DNA of 64,000 nt from Pseudarthrobacter sp. MM222 (GTDB lineage Bacteria > Actinomycetota > Actinomycetes > Actinomycetales > Micrococcaceae), in the NCBI RefSeq assembly GCF_947090775.1, contig NZ_OX352321.1, positions 4,030,001 to 4,094,000 on the forward strand, written 5' to 3'. Position 1 is the first letter of the stretch. Each line of letters begins with the position of its first letter. The position numbers and the translations under genes are program-made. The notes below the pieces were generated by a model, which was not told where the DNA came from, ran no database searches, and worked only from the letters and a program-made list of their open reading frames with translations. Shown here in pieces: positions 8,830 through 17,655 of the stretch.

Positions 8830-11800
8830 CTATGCGGTGGGCTCGAAGTTCAAGACCAACGCCGGACGCTTGGCAAGCGTGGCTTCCCGCGAGAAGAACC
8901 ACATGTTGTCGGTTCCTGAGCTCTGCATCGAGAAGTTGATATCGCCCGCAAGCGCTGCTGAGATTGCCGCCGCGTCGAGTTCGATGGAATACGACGCGTT
9001 GGGTGCAGTCGGACCGGTAAGTGTGCCCAGCGTGGTGCTGCTGGTTTGGGGACGGTTGTTGTACGTGGTGGTTGCCTCCGACCAATCACCGGCCATCGCC
9101 ACCGTTTGCTGCGGGTCGTTGGAGCCAGCGAAAGTATCCGCAGTCGTCGAGAAGTTCAACGATGCCGACACGAGACGCTGGCCCGCGGGGACCTGGGACG
9201 CCGCGTTGAAACGCATGTACGTGATGTAAGCCGACGTGCCCCGAGTGGCCAGGGTTGTGAAGCCTCCTGCCACGGCAGTCGGAGCCCCCGCGTTCACGTA
9301 GGTGTCGGCGGTCGGAGCCAGCCTCAGCGTGACGGCCTGGGGTGCAGGAACCACGGTGGCGGCTGCCTCGTTGGACGGGCCGCTGACATTGCCGGCCTCG
9401 TCGGTAGCGAGCACGTTGTAGTAGTAAGTGCCAGCCGGGCGGGCCGTGTCCGACCAGCTGAGCGTGCTCCCGGTGACGGTGGCGGCGAGGCTGGCGTCCG
9501 ACGGCGTGAATCCGCTGGTGCCCGACCGGTGGACCTGGTAGGCAGTGACCCCGACGTTGTCGGTGGTTGCGTTCCAGGAAACCGTCACATCATTTGCGTT
9601 GACCGCGGCAGTGACTCCCGTTACGGCGGCGGGGGCCTCTGTGTCGGGTACCGGCTGCCCGATTCCCTTTCCGAGGTTGTAGTGGTCGGTGACCTGCGTT
9701 GCCGAGAGCACCGAGGGGTAGACAGCGAACTCGTCGATGGAGCCGGCGAAGTAGTTGCTCGTAGGGCGCAACGGCCAGCTGTTGAGCTGGTCTCCGCCGA
9801 TCCGCCACGATCCCCAGTAGGGCTGCGCCGCGGTCTGGGTGGGCAGTGCCCCGATCTGGGCTCCGTCCACGTAGAGCCGCATGCCGTCGCTGCCCTGGGT
9901 TGCCACCGCATGGTGCCAGGCGTTGTCGTTGTACGGAAGAACCGACGTGACCGTCCGCGTTCCGTTGACATACACGCCGTAGACCAGCGTGCCGGCGTTG
10001 GTCATGTAGAGGTTGCGATCGTAATTGCTGCTGAGTCCGGGATTCGTGCCGTGCCGGTTCGGCTGGCCGCTGCCGAAGCCGAAGATCTTCCCGCCCTGGG
10101 TCGTGTTCGTCTTGAACCAGACTTCGGCGGTGTAGACGGTGGGCGCATTGCCGCGGTTCTGGCCGTAGGCGTAGGCGCTGGTGCCGTTGAACGTCGTCGA
10201 CCGGCTGGGGTCGTTTGCGACCGCTCCCGTGTCGCCGGCGAAGGTTGGCCCGCCGTAGCTCAGCTCGAGATTGTTGCCCGGTGAGCTGTCGGCGCCCACC
10301 GTCGGTCCGGCGTTGTCCAGCCGCCAGTACGTGCTGGCACCGGCCCCGAGAACTGCAGCGGGGTAGGCGGCATTGGTCCGGGCCGTCGCGACGGTAACTG
10401 TCGCCGAGAGCGCGCTCGTGTTGGTGCCGTCCGTCGCCCGGACGCGGTAGCTGTACTGGGTTCCGGGTACGGCCGTCTTGTCGGTGAAGGACACCTGGCC
10501 GGTGGACCACCACAGTGAGCTGGCGGTGACGGTGCCCAGCGGAGTCGCCGAGCCGTTCCGGTACACGTTGTAGGTCAGCTCGGAATCATCGTTGTCCAGG
10601 CTCGCGCGCCACCGGACCTGGTTTTCACCGGTGCTCAGGCTGGCCGCGGTGACGTTGGCGGGCGTCGAGGGCGCCGCCGTTCCCGGGCCGGGACCGAACC
10701 GGGTCAGACCCTGCTGGTTCCTGCCGTTCGTCATGGTGAATTCGCCTGCAACCCACAGCACGTCACCGGCGCCCGTGTTCGTGTGCGTCAGCGCACGCGG
10801 GCCAATTTTCTCGCCGATGCCGTCGTTCGTGTCCGGGCTCCAGCCCAGGTGGGTGCGGTCGTCGGCGCGCTGCGCGGTCAGGTGCTGCCGCTCACCGTCG
10901 GCCATCATGTTCATGCCGGGGCAGTCGTGCAGGTGGCTTGCGCCATAGAGGACACCCTGGTAGACGTCCACTGCCTGGGTGGCGCCGAGGCAGGTGTCCC
11001 GCCAGACCTGGTCGTAGGTATCCAGGCTGAAGCGTGCCCGGCCGTCGAAGACGCCGCCGCCCGTGCCCTCGTTGCCGATGAAGAAGCTCTGCCCGTCGTC
11101 AACAATGCTCTTCGTGACCGACGTGCGCGGAATGAAAGTGGCGCCGTAGGCGCGCACATTGGCGCCGGTGGTTGCGTCCACGACCGCGATCGCCTGGGAG
11201 GCAACGCCATTCACTGTGGCGAAGTCGCCGCCGATGACGGCGACGTTGCGGCCGGCCGGAAGGGTCAGTGCCCGGCCGGGCGCACTGGCCGCCGGGGCCC
11301 AGGGCAGCAGCGCACCGGTGTTGTCCACCGCGGCGAAGCGGCTGCGGGCGTCCGTGCCGACGGTCTGGAAGTCACCGCCGAAATAGACGGCCGTGTTCGT
11401 TGCCGCGATGGTCCGGACTACTGCTGAGACCGGGGCAGGCCGGAAAGTGGTGTCCACCGTGCACTCCGGAAGTTTGACGGCGGCGATCCGCGTGGTGTTG
11501 ACGCCGTTGATCGCTCCGAACTGGCCGCCGATGTAGAGCCGGGTGCCGTCCGGAGTCACTGCCAGCGCACGCACGGTTGTCCCGGTACCGCCGGTCGCGG
11601 ACAGGGCACAGGAGGTCGGGTTGCCCGTGTAGGCGTCGAAGGCCGCGAAGTTGACGGCATTTCGGGACTGCGCGTTGCCGGCCGCGGTGCCGGGAGGCCG
11701 GATCTGGGTAAACGTTCCGCCGGCATAGACAACACCGTTCGACTGGGCCATGGCCCAGGCAACGCCGTTGGTCTGCCAGGTCGGGAGTTCGCTGGCGGAA

Positions 11801-11904
11801 AACGCCACTCCCGGAGAAAGGGCGAGCGCAGGACTGCTAGTCGCCATTAACGGCGCAACGGCAAGTGCAATACCTGCCAATACAGCTGGGATCTTTTGAC
11901 GCAT
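8830..11904 (-). CDS. Large secreted propeller-FN3-LamG-FN3-DNRLRE surface protein
   Basis: A 1024-residue exported protein. A Sec signal peptide covers residues 1-28 (IPAVLAGIALAVAPLMATSSPALA). Residues about 35-400 form a repeated beta-propeller-like region with blades such as VYAGGTFTQI, LYIGGQFGAINGV, VYFGGDFQTVG and VAVIGGDFATVNGVA. Residues about 410-505 are a fibronectin type III domain. Residues about 515-745 are a LamG/concanavalin-like domain (TAEVWFKTNT, WHHAVATQGSDGMRLYVDG, GSIDEFAVY). Residues about 755-845 are a second FN3. Residues about 855-1020 are a DNRLRE/CBM96-like domain (PTADTYVNAG). It has no sortase motif or transmembrane anchor. It heads the unit that ends with the EPS autokinase, so it probably binds or organises extracellular polysaccharide. 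A GGGGGAA ribosome-binding site precedes the ATG. Confidence 0.82.
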   Translation of the reverse strand: MRQKIPAVLAGIALAVAPLMATSSPALALSPGVAFSASELPTWQTNGVAWAMAQSNGVVYAGGTFTQIRPPGTAAGNAQSRNAVNFAAFDAYTGNPTSCALSATGGTGTTVRALAVTPDGTRLYIGGQFGAINGVNTTRIAAVKLPECTVDTTFRPAPVSAVVRTIAATNTAVYFGGDFQTVGTDARSRFAAVDNTGALLPWAPAASAPGRALTLPAGRNVAVIGGDFATVNGVASQAIAVVDATTGANVRAYGATFIPRTSVTKSIVDDGQSFFIGNEGTGGGVFDGRARFSLDTYDQVWRDTCLGATQAVDVYQGVLYGASHLHDCPGMNMMADGERQHLTAQRADDRTHLGWSPDTNDGIGEKIGPRALTHTNTGAGDVLWVAGEFTMTNGRNQQGLTRFGPGPGTAAPSTPANVTAASLSTGENQVRWRASLDNDDSELTYNVYRNGSATPLGTVTASSLWWSTGQVSFTDKTAVPGTQYSYRVRATDGTNTSALSATVTVATARTNAAYPAAVLGAGASTYWRLDNAGPTVGADSSPGNNLELSYGGPTFAGDTGAVANDPSRSTTFNGTSAYAYGQNRGNAPTVYTAEVWFKTNTTQGGKIFGFGSGQPNRHGTNPGLSSNYDRNLYMTNAGTLVYGVYVNGTRTVTSVLPYNDNAWHHAVATQGSDGMRLYVDGAQIGALPTQTAAQPYWGSWRIGGDQLNSWPLRPTSNYFAGSIDEFAVYPSVLSATQVTDHYNLGKGIGQPVPDTEAPAAVTGVTAAVNANDVTVSWNATTDNVGVTAYQVHRSGTSGFTPSDASLAATVTGSTLSWSDTARPAGTYYYNVLATDEAGNVSGPSNEAAATVVPAPQAVTLRLAPTADTYVNAGAPTAVAGGFTTLATRGTSAYITYMRFNAASQVPAGQRLVSASLNFSTTADTFAGSNDPQQTVAMAGDWSEATTTYNNRPQTSSTTLGTLTGPTAPNASYSIELDAAAISAALAGDINFSMQSSGTDNMWFFSREATLAKRPALVLNFEPTA

Positions 11905-12190
11905 GGAGTTCCCCCGTACTTAACATGAGCTTCAGGGCTGAAACTACAAAGATCCAATCAGCAAAGCCCAAGTGCGGGAACGGTTGCTCCTACTAGCTTT
12001 TCAATAGGCCCTACTTGTCTTGCTGGAACGAGTACCTGCTTTTTCCGTTGTCCCACGCGTTTCTCCCGAAAGTGCTTTCCGCCGGGCGGTTGCCCCCTCA
12101 GCATGGAACTTGGGGGGACCAGCCCCGCGCCTCGACGGCCGGCTGGTGCCTATTACACCTATTCGGCATCAGTGAAGAATCGAGACCGCC

Positions 12191-12643
12191 ATGACCGTTC
12201 GCATTGGCTACGCATCGGGTGTTTACGACCTGTTCCACATCGGGCACCTCAATCTCCTGAAACACGCACGACAGAACTGCGACTATTTGATCGCCGGGGT
12301 CGTCTCCGCTGACTCGACCATGCGCCAGAAAAGCAAAGAGCCGGTGGTACCTCTGCATGAACGTCTTGAGATCGTGCGGAATATCCGACTCGTCGACGAG
12401 GTGGTGGTAGACGACTTCGTCGACAAGGTGGACGCCTGGCGCGCTTTTGGTTTCAATGTTTTTTTCAAAGGTGATGATTGGCGCGGAACCGAGAAGGGGC
12501 TCCGCCTTGAGGCAGGAATGCAGGAAGTCGGCGTCGAGGTGGTGTATTTTCCGTACACCGTCCATACCTCCAGTACCATGCTCCGCCGGGCCCTGAACCT
12601 GCTTGGCGGCGGTCTTGAAGATAACGAGCCGTTAGAGGCTTGA
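12191..12643 (+). CDS. TagD-like cytidylyltransferase (glycerol-3-phosphate type)
   Basis: A 150-residue nucleotidyltransferase of the HxGH superfamily. Seen: GVYDLFHIGHLNLLKHAR with the HIGH catalytic motif (about residues 16-19), the mid-domain VPLHERLEIVRNIRLVDEVV, and the C-terminal TSSTMLRRAL in place of the RTEGISTT motif of B. subtilis TagD. It probably joins CTP to a phospho-alcohol (glycerol-3-phosphate or similar) to give a CDP-alcohol. The gene is the first of a two-gene plus-strand unit inside an otherwise minus-strand EPS locus; one base separates its stop codon from the ATG of the glycerophosphodiesterase. A CDP-alcohol consumer is encoded at 15458-16216. Confidence 0.85.
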   Translation: MTVRIGYASGVYDLFHIGHLNLLKHARQNCDYLIAGVVSADSTMRQKSKEPVVPLHERLEIVRNIRLVDEVVVDDFVDKVDAWRAFGFNVFFKGDDWRGTEKGLRLEAGMQEVGVEVVYFPYTVHTSSTMLRRALNLLGGGLEDNEPLEA

Positions 12644-12644
12644 G

Positions 12645-14126
12645 ATGTTTTTGGATAACAACTCCAGAGTTTCTGGGCCGAATCCAAGAGCTGCTTCGGT
12701 TGGTCCCACATTCCTCTCCCGCCGCCAAGCCATCGCCTTGGGGGCGTCGGGATTGTTTCTTGCCGGCTGCAGCCCGGCGAAACCGGCTGCCGAGGCCGCG
12801 CCCATACATACAGTTGCGAGCCTCTTTAGCCAGGATCGTTTCTTTGTGGCACATCGTGGATCGGGAGACAACTGGCCTGAGCACACGATGCGTGCGTATC
12901 TGCAGTCGACGAAGGCCGGCGTTCCGGCGCTTGAAGTATCCGTGAACTCGACGAGCGACGGAGTGCTGGTCTGCCATCATGACCAGAACGCGCTCAGGGT
13001 GACTGGCCAGGACCGTGATGTGGCCGAACTCACGTACGCGGAGCTGAGCGCCCTCCGGGTCGACGCTCGGGGCTGGCTCGGCCCGGCGACAGGGCTGGAG
13101 CCGATTCCGACGGTGCGGGAAGTCCTCGACCGGTTCGCCAGCTCCCATGTGATTTTCATCGAGGACAAACAAGGAACCAACACGGTGGCACTGCTGGACC
13201 TGATGGACAGCTACCCGGCTTCCACCGAGCACTTCGTCTGGAAGCAACCCGCCCCGGCCCTTCAAGTAGCGGAAGCCTCGGCACGCGGCTACAAGACCTG
13301 GGGCTATTTCATGCCCGATACCGAACCTCGCCTTGACGAGTTAGCTACCCGCTTCGACTATCTCGGCATTCATCACAGCGCAGATGACGGGACCATCAGC
13401 AAAGCCGTGTCCTACAACAAGCCCGTCATTTGCTGGGAAATTCACACCCGCTCCGCTTGCGACCGGGTAACCTCTCTCGGCGTCCAGGGAGTGATGTGTG
13501 CCAACGTGCCATACGTCATGTCGACTGGGCCTGCGGAAACCCAAGATCGGTTTTCCACCGGCGAACGGGCTGCCGGCGACCTTCCCTGGACCGTGGACCA
13601 GGGCTGGGATGCCCAGCCAACGGTCGACGCCGCTTCTGCCTCCGTATTGTTGGACAAGGACCAGAACTTCAGTTACCGGCTCGGCTCGATGGGTCCCGTC
13701 ACTCGGGAGATGCACAGCCTGGCCTTCGACATGTGTTGGCCGAAGGAGCTCCCCTCGGAACTGCTTCATGCCGGAATAGCTTTCGGGCAGCAGGATGACT
13801 CGCCCTACCGTGTCCTGCTGCCCAGCAGCGTCGGCGGCTATCACCTGATCATCCGACCGGCAGGCGAGCTGGTCCTTTACCGGCGGGATCCCGGAAACCC
13901 AGCCGGCACCCGACTGCAGTCGATCATGACGGCCCCGGTCCGCGCCGCAGAATGGATGCGCTTCAAGATCGAGGTCACGCCGGCTTCACTCCGGTTCTCC
14001 AGGCTGGATGGCACCGGCTGGTCCGGAATGACCATGGACCGGGAATATCGCGGCGGCTACGTCAGCCTCTGCAAGGACTACCCGGATCCTGTCCCGGTGC
14101 AGTTCCGGAACGTCTCCATCACTTAG
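12645..14126 (+). CDS. Lipoprotein glycerophosphodiester phosphodiesterase with C-terminal lectin-like domain
   Basis: A 493-residue exported protein. Residues about 25-44 form a combined Tat/lipoprotein signal: SRRQAIALGASGLFLAGC, with twin Arg and lipobox LAGC. Residues about 65-285 are a GDPD TIM barrel: VAHRGSGDNWPEHTM with the catalytic HR pair, ALEVSVNSTSDGVLVCHHDQ with the second catalytic His, and IFIEDKQG. The usual ExD metal pair reads E-V-S here, so one Asp ligand is replaced. Residues about 310-493 look like a beta-sandwich (concanavalin-like) domain. It may hydrolyse glycerophospho-groups on the cell surface, perhaps those added by the EPS pathway; that link is inferred from its neighbours. 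GAGG lies 6-7 nt before the ATG. Confidence 0.8.
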   Translation: MFLDNNSRVSGPNPRAASVGPTFLSRRQAIALGASGLFLAGCSPAKPAAEAAPIHTVASLFSQDRFFVAHRGSGDNWPEHTMRAYLQSTKAGVPALEVSVNSTSDGVLVCHHDQNALRVTGQDRDVAELTYAELSALRVDARGWLGPATGLEPIPTVREVLDRFASSHVIFIEDKQGTNTVALLDLMDSYPASTEHFVWKQPAPALQVAEASARGYKTWGYFMPDTEPRLDELATRFDYLGIHHSADDGTISKAVSYNKPVICWEIHTRSACDRVTSLGVQGVMCANVPYVMSTGPAETQDRFSTGERAAGDLPWTVDQGWDAQPTVDAASASVLLDKDQNFSYRLGSMGPVTREMHSLAFDMCWPKELPSELLHAGIAFGQQDDSPYRVLLPSSVGGYHLIIRPAGELVLYRRDPGNPAGTRLQSIMTAPVRAAEWMRFKIEVTPASLRFSRLDGTGWSGMTMDREYRGGYVSLCKDYPDPVPVQFRNVSIT

Positions 14127-14200
14127 TCCGGACCGGGCAAATCCGGGACCTGACAAACCCCCGCCGGCTTCATCGTTCAGTTCCCCACCCTCACCTTGTG

Positions 14201-15457
14201 TCAGCGGCCGGCCGCAGCTCGAGCATCAGTGGGCGCGGACCGGTGCGGGTGTTCCGTCCGGGACTTCGACCTGGACAGCAGCGTGGCTATCCCTCCGACG
14301 ACCGTGGCGGCAGCCACCGCGACAGTGAATGCCCATGCAGCCGCCGGGGTCCCGCCCGCATAGGCCAGAGCAAGCGGCAGCACGAGGGTCAGGCCGGCCA
14401 GGACCGCGCGCATGAGGGTGGACAGCCGGTTCGCCTGGACCGACCGGTAGTAGGCGAGCAGCACGGTGTAGGGCACCATCGCCACGTACTGCAGGAAGTA
14501 CGGCAGGCGGAGTTCGGACGCCGACTGCCAGGTGTCACCGAGCAGCAGGGCTCCCACCGAGGCCGGCAAGACCATCACCACCGCGCCCCAGAATCCCGCC
14601 AGGGCTGCCACTATGACGAATGTTTCAATAAGCCGGTTCCGGAACACCCGGGTTCCCCGGGAACGCACCAGTTCAGGAATGACAGCCATCTTGATCGCGG
14701 AGAAGGCGGTATTTAGCGGTGAGAAGAGCAATTGTGCGGCGCGCAGCGCGCCGACGCCCGCGGCGCCCAAGGGGATCGCGAGGAGGTAGAGGACAACAAA
14801 GGTGGACGCGTTGAGGGCGGAGAACTCCCCAAGGTAGCGCAAGCCGGGGTTCCGGTTTGCGCTCAGCCAGCGCGTCCCGGCCCGGGGCGACGGCAGCGCC
14901 CGGCCAAGAACGAGGCCCAATGCCAGTGCCGCAGCTGCGCCGCCGCCCCAGCAGAGCACCACGGCCGACACCGTGCCGGCGTTGAGCGCAACGAACACCA
15001 TCGAAGAGATGGACAGCACGGCCCACACGCCGTCGATCAACAGCGCGCGCGACGGGCTGCCCTCGCAGATAAACAGGTATCTGAGCGTGTCCTGGACGAG
15101 CACAAACGGCAGGCTCGCGGCGATCACGAGCCAGAGGAGGCGGGAAGATTCATCGGTCAGGATCGCGCCCGTGAGCAGCAAAGGCAGGGCAGCGGCGGCT
15201 GCCAGGACACTGGCGCCCAGAACGGCCTTCCTCGCGGTGGGATCCAGGGCGCCCGCAGCGGAGTACTTGACCAGCAGGGTCTCACCGATGAGGGCGCGCT
15301 GGGCGCCGAGAAAGAGGAGCAAACCGGCGTAGCCCAGGGAAAATTGGCCAAATTCGCCGGCGGTCGCAACGTTGGCCGTGATGGCCACCGCTACGAAATT
15401 TGAAATGCTCGATACCGCTTGGTCCCCAATTGCAACGTATCTGCTCAGCCGGGCCAT
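14201..15457 (-). CDS. Wzx-type polysaccharide flippase (MOP superfamily)
   Basis: A 418-residue integral membrane protein with about 12 hydrophobic segments and a short charged C-terminal tail (SRSKSRTEHPHRS). The N-terminus MARLSRYVAIGDQAVSSISNFVAVAITANVATAGEFGQFSL is typical of the polysaccharide flippase family, in which the first helix carries a 'DQ..S..NF' pattern. It would move the lipid-linked repeat unit across the membrane. The start ATG (15457) follows directly on the TGA of the CDP-alcohol phosphotransferase gene, so translation is likely coupled. Last gene of the GT2-GT4-polymerase-phosphotransferase-flippase unit; convergent with the GDPD gene. Confidence 0.82.
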   Translation of the reverse strand: MARLSRYVAIGDQAVSSISNFVAVAITANVATAGEFGQFSLGYAGLLLFLGAQRALIGETLLVKYSAAGALDPTARKAVLGASVLAAAAALPLLLTGAILTDESSRLLWLVIAASLPFVLVQDTLRYLFICEGSPSRALLIDGVWAVLSISSMVFVALNAGTVSAVVLCWGGGAAAALALGLVLGRALPSPRAGTRWLSANRNPGLRYLGEFSALNASTFVVLYLLAIPLGAAGVGALRAAQLLFSPLNTAFSAIKMAVIPELVRSRGTRVFRNRLIETFVIVAALAGFWGAVVMVLPASVGALLLGDTWQSASELRLPYFLQYVAMVPYTVLLAYYRSVQANRLSTLMRAVLAGLTLVLPLALAYAGGTPAAAWAFTVAVAAATVVGGIATLLSRSKSRTEHPHRSAPTDARAAAGR

Positions 15458-16216
15458 TCAGCCCATCCTCGCCAGCGTACGGAAAAACTTGGTTAGGTAG
15501 GCGGCGCAGAACAGGCAATGAATGAGCGCCAAAGCCGCATACAGCGGCAGGAAGATGCCGGCCCAGGGCACTGTCACCAGCACCAGGCAGGTTGTGCCGT
15601 AGTCAACCGGCAACGTCAGGACAGACCGCTTCAGCGAGCTCCGGGTATCCGGGCTGCCGCCCGGCAAAGGCGGCGCTGAGTGCCGGTTCAGCTGATCAAA
15701 GAGAGCGCCTGCGAAGAAGATCGTGGAACTCGCGAAGAGGAACACCCCGCACAGCACGGCCAACGGCAGGGCCGGAATCGAAGTGGCACGCAGAAGAAAG
15801 CAAAAGACGGATCCGTGCAGCACAACGATCCTGCCGCTGTCCAGCACGTGGTCCAGCCACTCGCCCAACTTTGAACTGCGTCCCTGGAGCCGGGCGAGCT
15901 GCCCGTCGGCGGAGTCGAGGATAAAACCGGCAGCGAGGATCAAACCCACGAGGGCGTAAACCGCCCCGGAGCCGGGCCCGAACGCCAGCCACAGCAGGGC
16001 GCCATAGGTAAGGATGGCACCGGCGAACGTGACGTGGTTCGGCCTGAACCGGGTGTTCCGGAGCGCGGCCGCCACAACCCGGCCAGCGGGCCTGTTGATG
16101 TAAAGGGTGTACACCGGTACGCCCTTCTTGCCCTTTTGGGCCAGGCTCAGTTCCCTGAAGGACTGGGAGAAATTGGGCTTTGCCTGGCCTGGACGCTCGA
16201 GCTTGTTCGTGGTCAT
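15458..16216 (-). CDS. CDP-alcohol phosphotransferase family membrane protein
   Basis: A 252-residue protein with the family signature D-x2-DG-x2-AR-x8-G-x3-D-x3-D: it begins DSADGQLAR and ends GEWLDHVLD. All eight signature residues are present. Hydrophobic segments flank it, and an N-terminal soluble stretch includes INRPAGRVVAAALRNTRFRPNHVTFAG, also typical. It would transfer a phospho-alcohol from a CDP-alcohol to an acceptor. The frame is open upstream to 16525, but the ATG at 16216 overlaps the TAA of the polymerase gene by one base (TAATG), marking the real start. Location within a glycan operon and the nearby CDP-alcohol-forming enzyme suggest a glycan or lipid-linked sugar acceptor and not a bulk phospholipid; this is inference. 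Confidence 0.85.
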   Translation of the reverse strand: MTTNKLERPGQAKPNFSQSFRELSLAQKGKKGVPVYTLYINRPAGRVVAAALRNTRFRPNHVTFAGAILTYGALLWLAFGPGSGAVYALVGLILAAGFILDSADGQLARLQGRSSKLGEWLDHVLDSGRIVVLHGSVFCFLLRATSIPALPLAVLCGVFLFASSTIFFAGALFDQLNRHSAPPLPGGSPDTRSSLKRSVLTLPVDYGTTCLVLVTVPWAGIFLPLYAALALIHCLFCAAYLTKFFRTLARMG

Positions 16217-17655
16217 TAGCTGTCCCCAGGCTTTCGTTTGACGGTTCCGCTCAGAAAGGCAATTGCCAGGGCGAGGATCATTAGCCGGCCCATGGACTGC
16301 AGCAGGGATCCTCGCAGGAGGATGAACATGTACCCGGAGAAGATGGAAACGCCGAGGTAGCCGACCGACCCGGCCGACAAGGCGCCCGCCCCGAAGCCGG
16401 AGTCGAGCCTCCTGCTCAGCAACCCCAGCACGGCAAAGGAGAGGATTACCCCTGCTACTCCGAAATTTATCCAGGCCTCGGCCCATAGGGGTGAGGAAAG
16501 GTTGACGTTGGCGCTGTTCATCCACAGGCCCACCTCAACCCCGCTGTCGAGCGGCTTGGTCGGCCAGATGACACGCGGCACCCAGAACAGCAGGGCGCCC
16601 AGGAACTGGTTTCCCCAAGTAAATCCCTCGTCCCGGGTGAAGCCAAGAGTGTTCGCCAGCATACTGAACTGGTCGTAATCCTTGGTGGATATCATCCGCC
16701 ACACTGAGTCCGTTTGCAGCAGGGCCCCGGTCCCGGCCGCGCGGCGCGTGATGTCACTTAGCGGGAAAAGAAAAATCGCCGCTACAACCCCGCCGATTAT
16801 CGCGAGGTTGAAGAACGACTTGCGGGCCCCGATCAACGGCATGATCAAGCCGAAGAGCACAGCCAAGGTCCAGTAACGCGAATTGGAGATCGGGTTGTTG
16901 ACGATCACGTTCAGCCCGACCAGGGCGACCATCAGCGCAGTGTCAAGAAGGTTCAGGGAACTCCGGAGCAGGCGCACCGCGTGGATGTAGAAAATGAGCC
17001 CAACCAGGCAGGCCACCGACCCGAAGGCGGAAATGATCGCGCGGGCGGCCTGCCCGCTGTCGGGGCTCACCTGGTCGAGGGCCTGGCCGGCCTCCTGGCG
17101 GCTGGCAAAGAACACGCTGATGCCGCCGACCTGCGCCACGTAGACCAGCCCGCCCAGGACCGCGATCCCCGCAAAGATCCGCAGGGTGTCCATGCTGCGC
17201 AGCGTCGCCACCGGTGCCGTGGTTCCGCCTTTCGCGGCGAGTCGGATGTGGTAGGCAATGTCGAAGCTGATACAGCCGAGCAGCGTGATAGCGGTCGTGG
17301 CCTGGAGGGTGGCGTCGTCCACCTGGACGGCCAGGATGGTGGACGCGCCAGTCGACAACTGCGCCAGCGGGACGACGCCGAGGCAGATATATACGAACAT
17401 CCAGAAGACGCCTGCGACCGGACGCACTTCGTCCCGCCACAGGATGACGCTCAGGCGGAAGGCGGAATAGAGGAGGGCCGAATAGCGGATGAGGAATTCG
17501 GAATCGGTGTAAGCCGCCTCCGAAGTCACCCGAAGGATGAACGGTATGGCAACGGCGAAACACAGAAAAGCCATAATGGCCAAAGCCGCCCTCATTCCGG
17601 GCTTGGCCTCACCCGGCAGGCGGACCGGGCTTCGGAAGTCAGTTCCGGCCGGCAT
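16216..17655 (-). CDS. Wzy-like oligosaccharide repeat-unit polymerase (O-antigen polymerase type)
   Basis: A 479-residue membrane protein with 11-12 predicted segments and one long extracytoplasmic loop (about residues 300-390: SDITRRAAGTGALLQTDSVWRMI, then FLGALLFWVPRVIWPTKP). The WVPRxIWPxKP pattern in the loop occurs in oligosaccharide repeat-unit polymerases. Sequence similarity in this class is always low, so the assignment leans on topology and operon context. The ATG at 17655 has a strong ribosome-binding site (GGAGG, 6 nt) and overlaps the end of the GT4 gene by 17 nt; longer upstream starts lack that signal. Confidence 0.72.
   Translation of the reverse strand: MPAGTDFRSPVRLPGEAKPGMRAALAIMAFLCFAVAIPFILRVTSEAAYTDSEFLIRYSALLYSAFRLSVILWRDEVRPVAGVFWMFVYICLGVVPLAQLSTGASTILAVQVDDATLQATTAITLLGCISFDIAYHIRLAAKGGTTAPVATLRSMDTLRIFAGIAVLGGLVYVAQVGGISVFFASRQEAGQALDQVSPDSGQAARAIISAFGSVACLVGLIFYIHAVRLLRSSLNLLDTALMVALVGLNVIVNNPISNSRYWTLAVLFGLIMPLIGARKSFFNLAIIGGVVAAIFLFPLSDITRRAAGTGALLQTDSVWRMISTKDYDQFSMLANTLGFTRDEGFTWGNQFLGALLFWVPRVIWPTKPLDSGVEVGLWMNSANVNLSSPLWAEAWINFGVAGVILSFAVLGLLSRRLDSGFGAGALSAGSVGYLGVSIFSGYMFILLRGSLLQSMGRLMILALAIAFLSGTVKRKPGDS

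Noticed and set aside
16217..16525. N-terminal extension of the CDP-alcohol phosphotransferase
   Set aside because: Arg/Pro-rich, overlaps the polymerase gene; the TAATG junction at 16214-16218 is the natural start.
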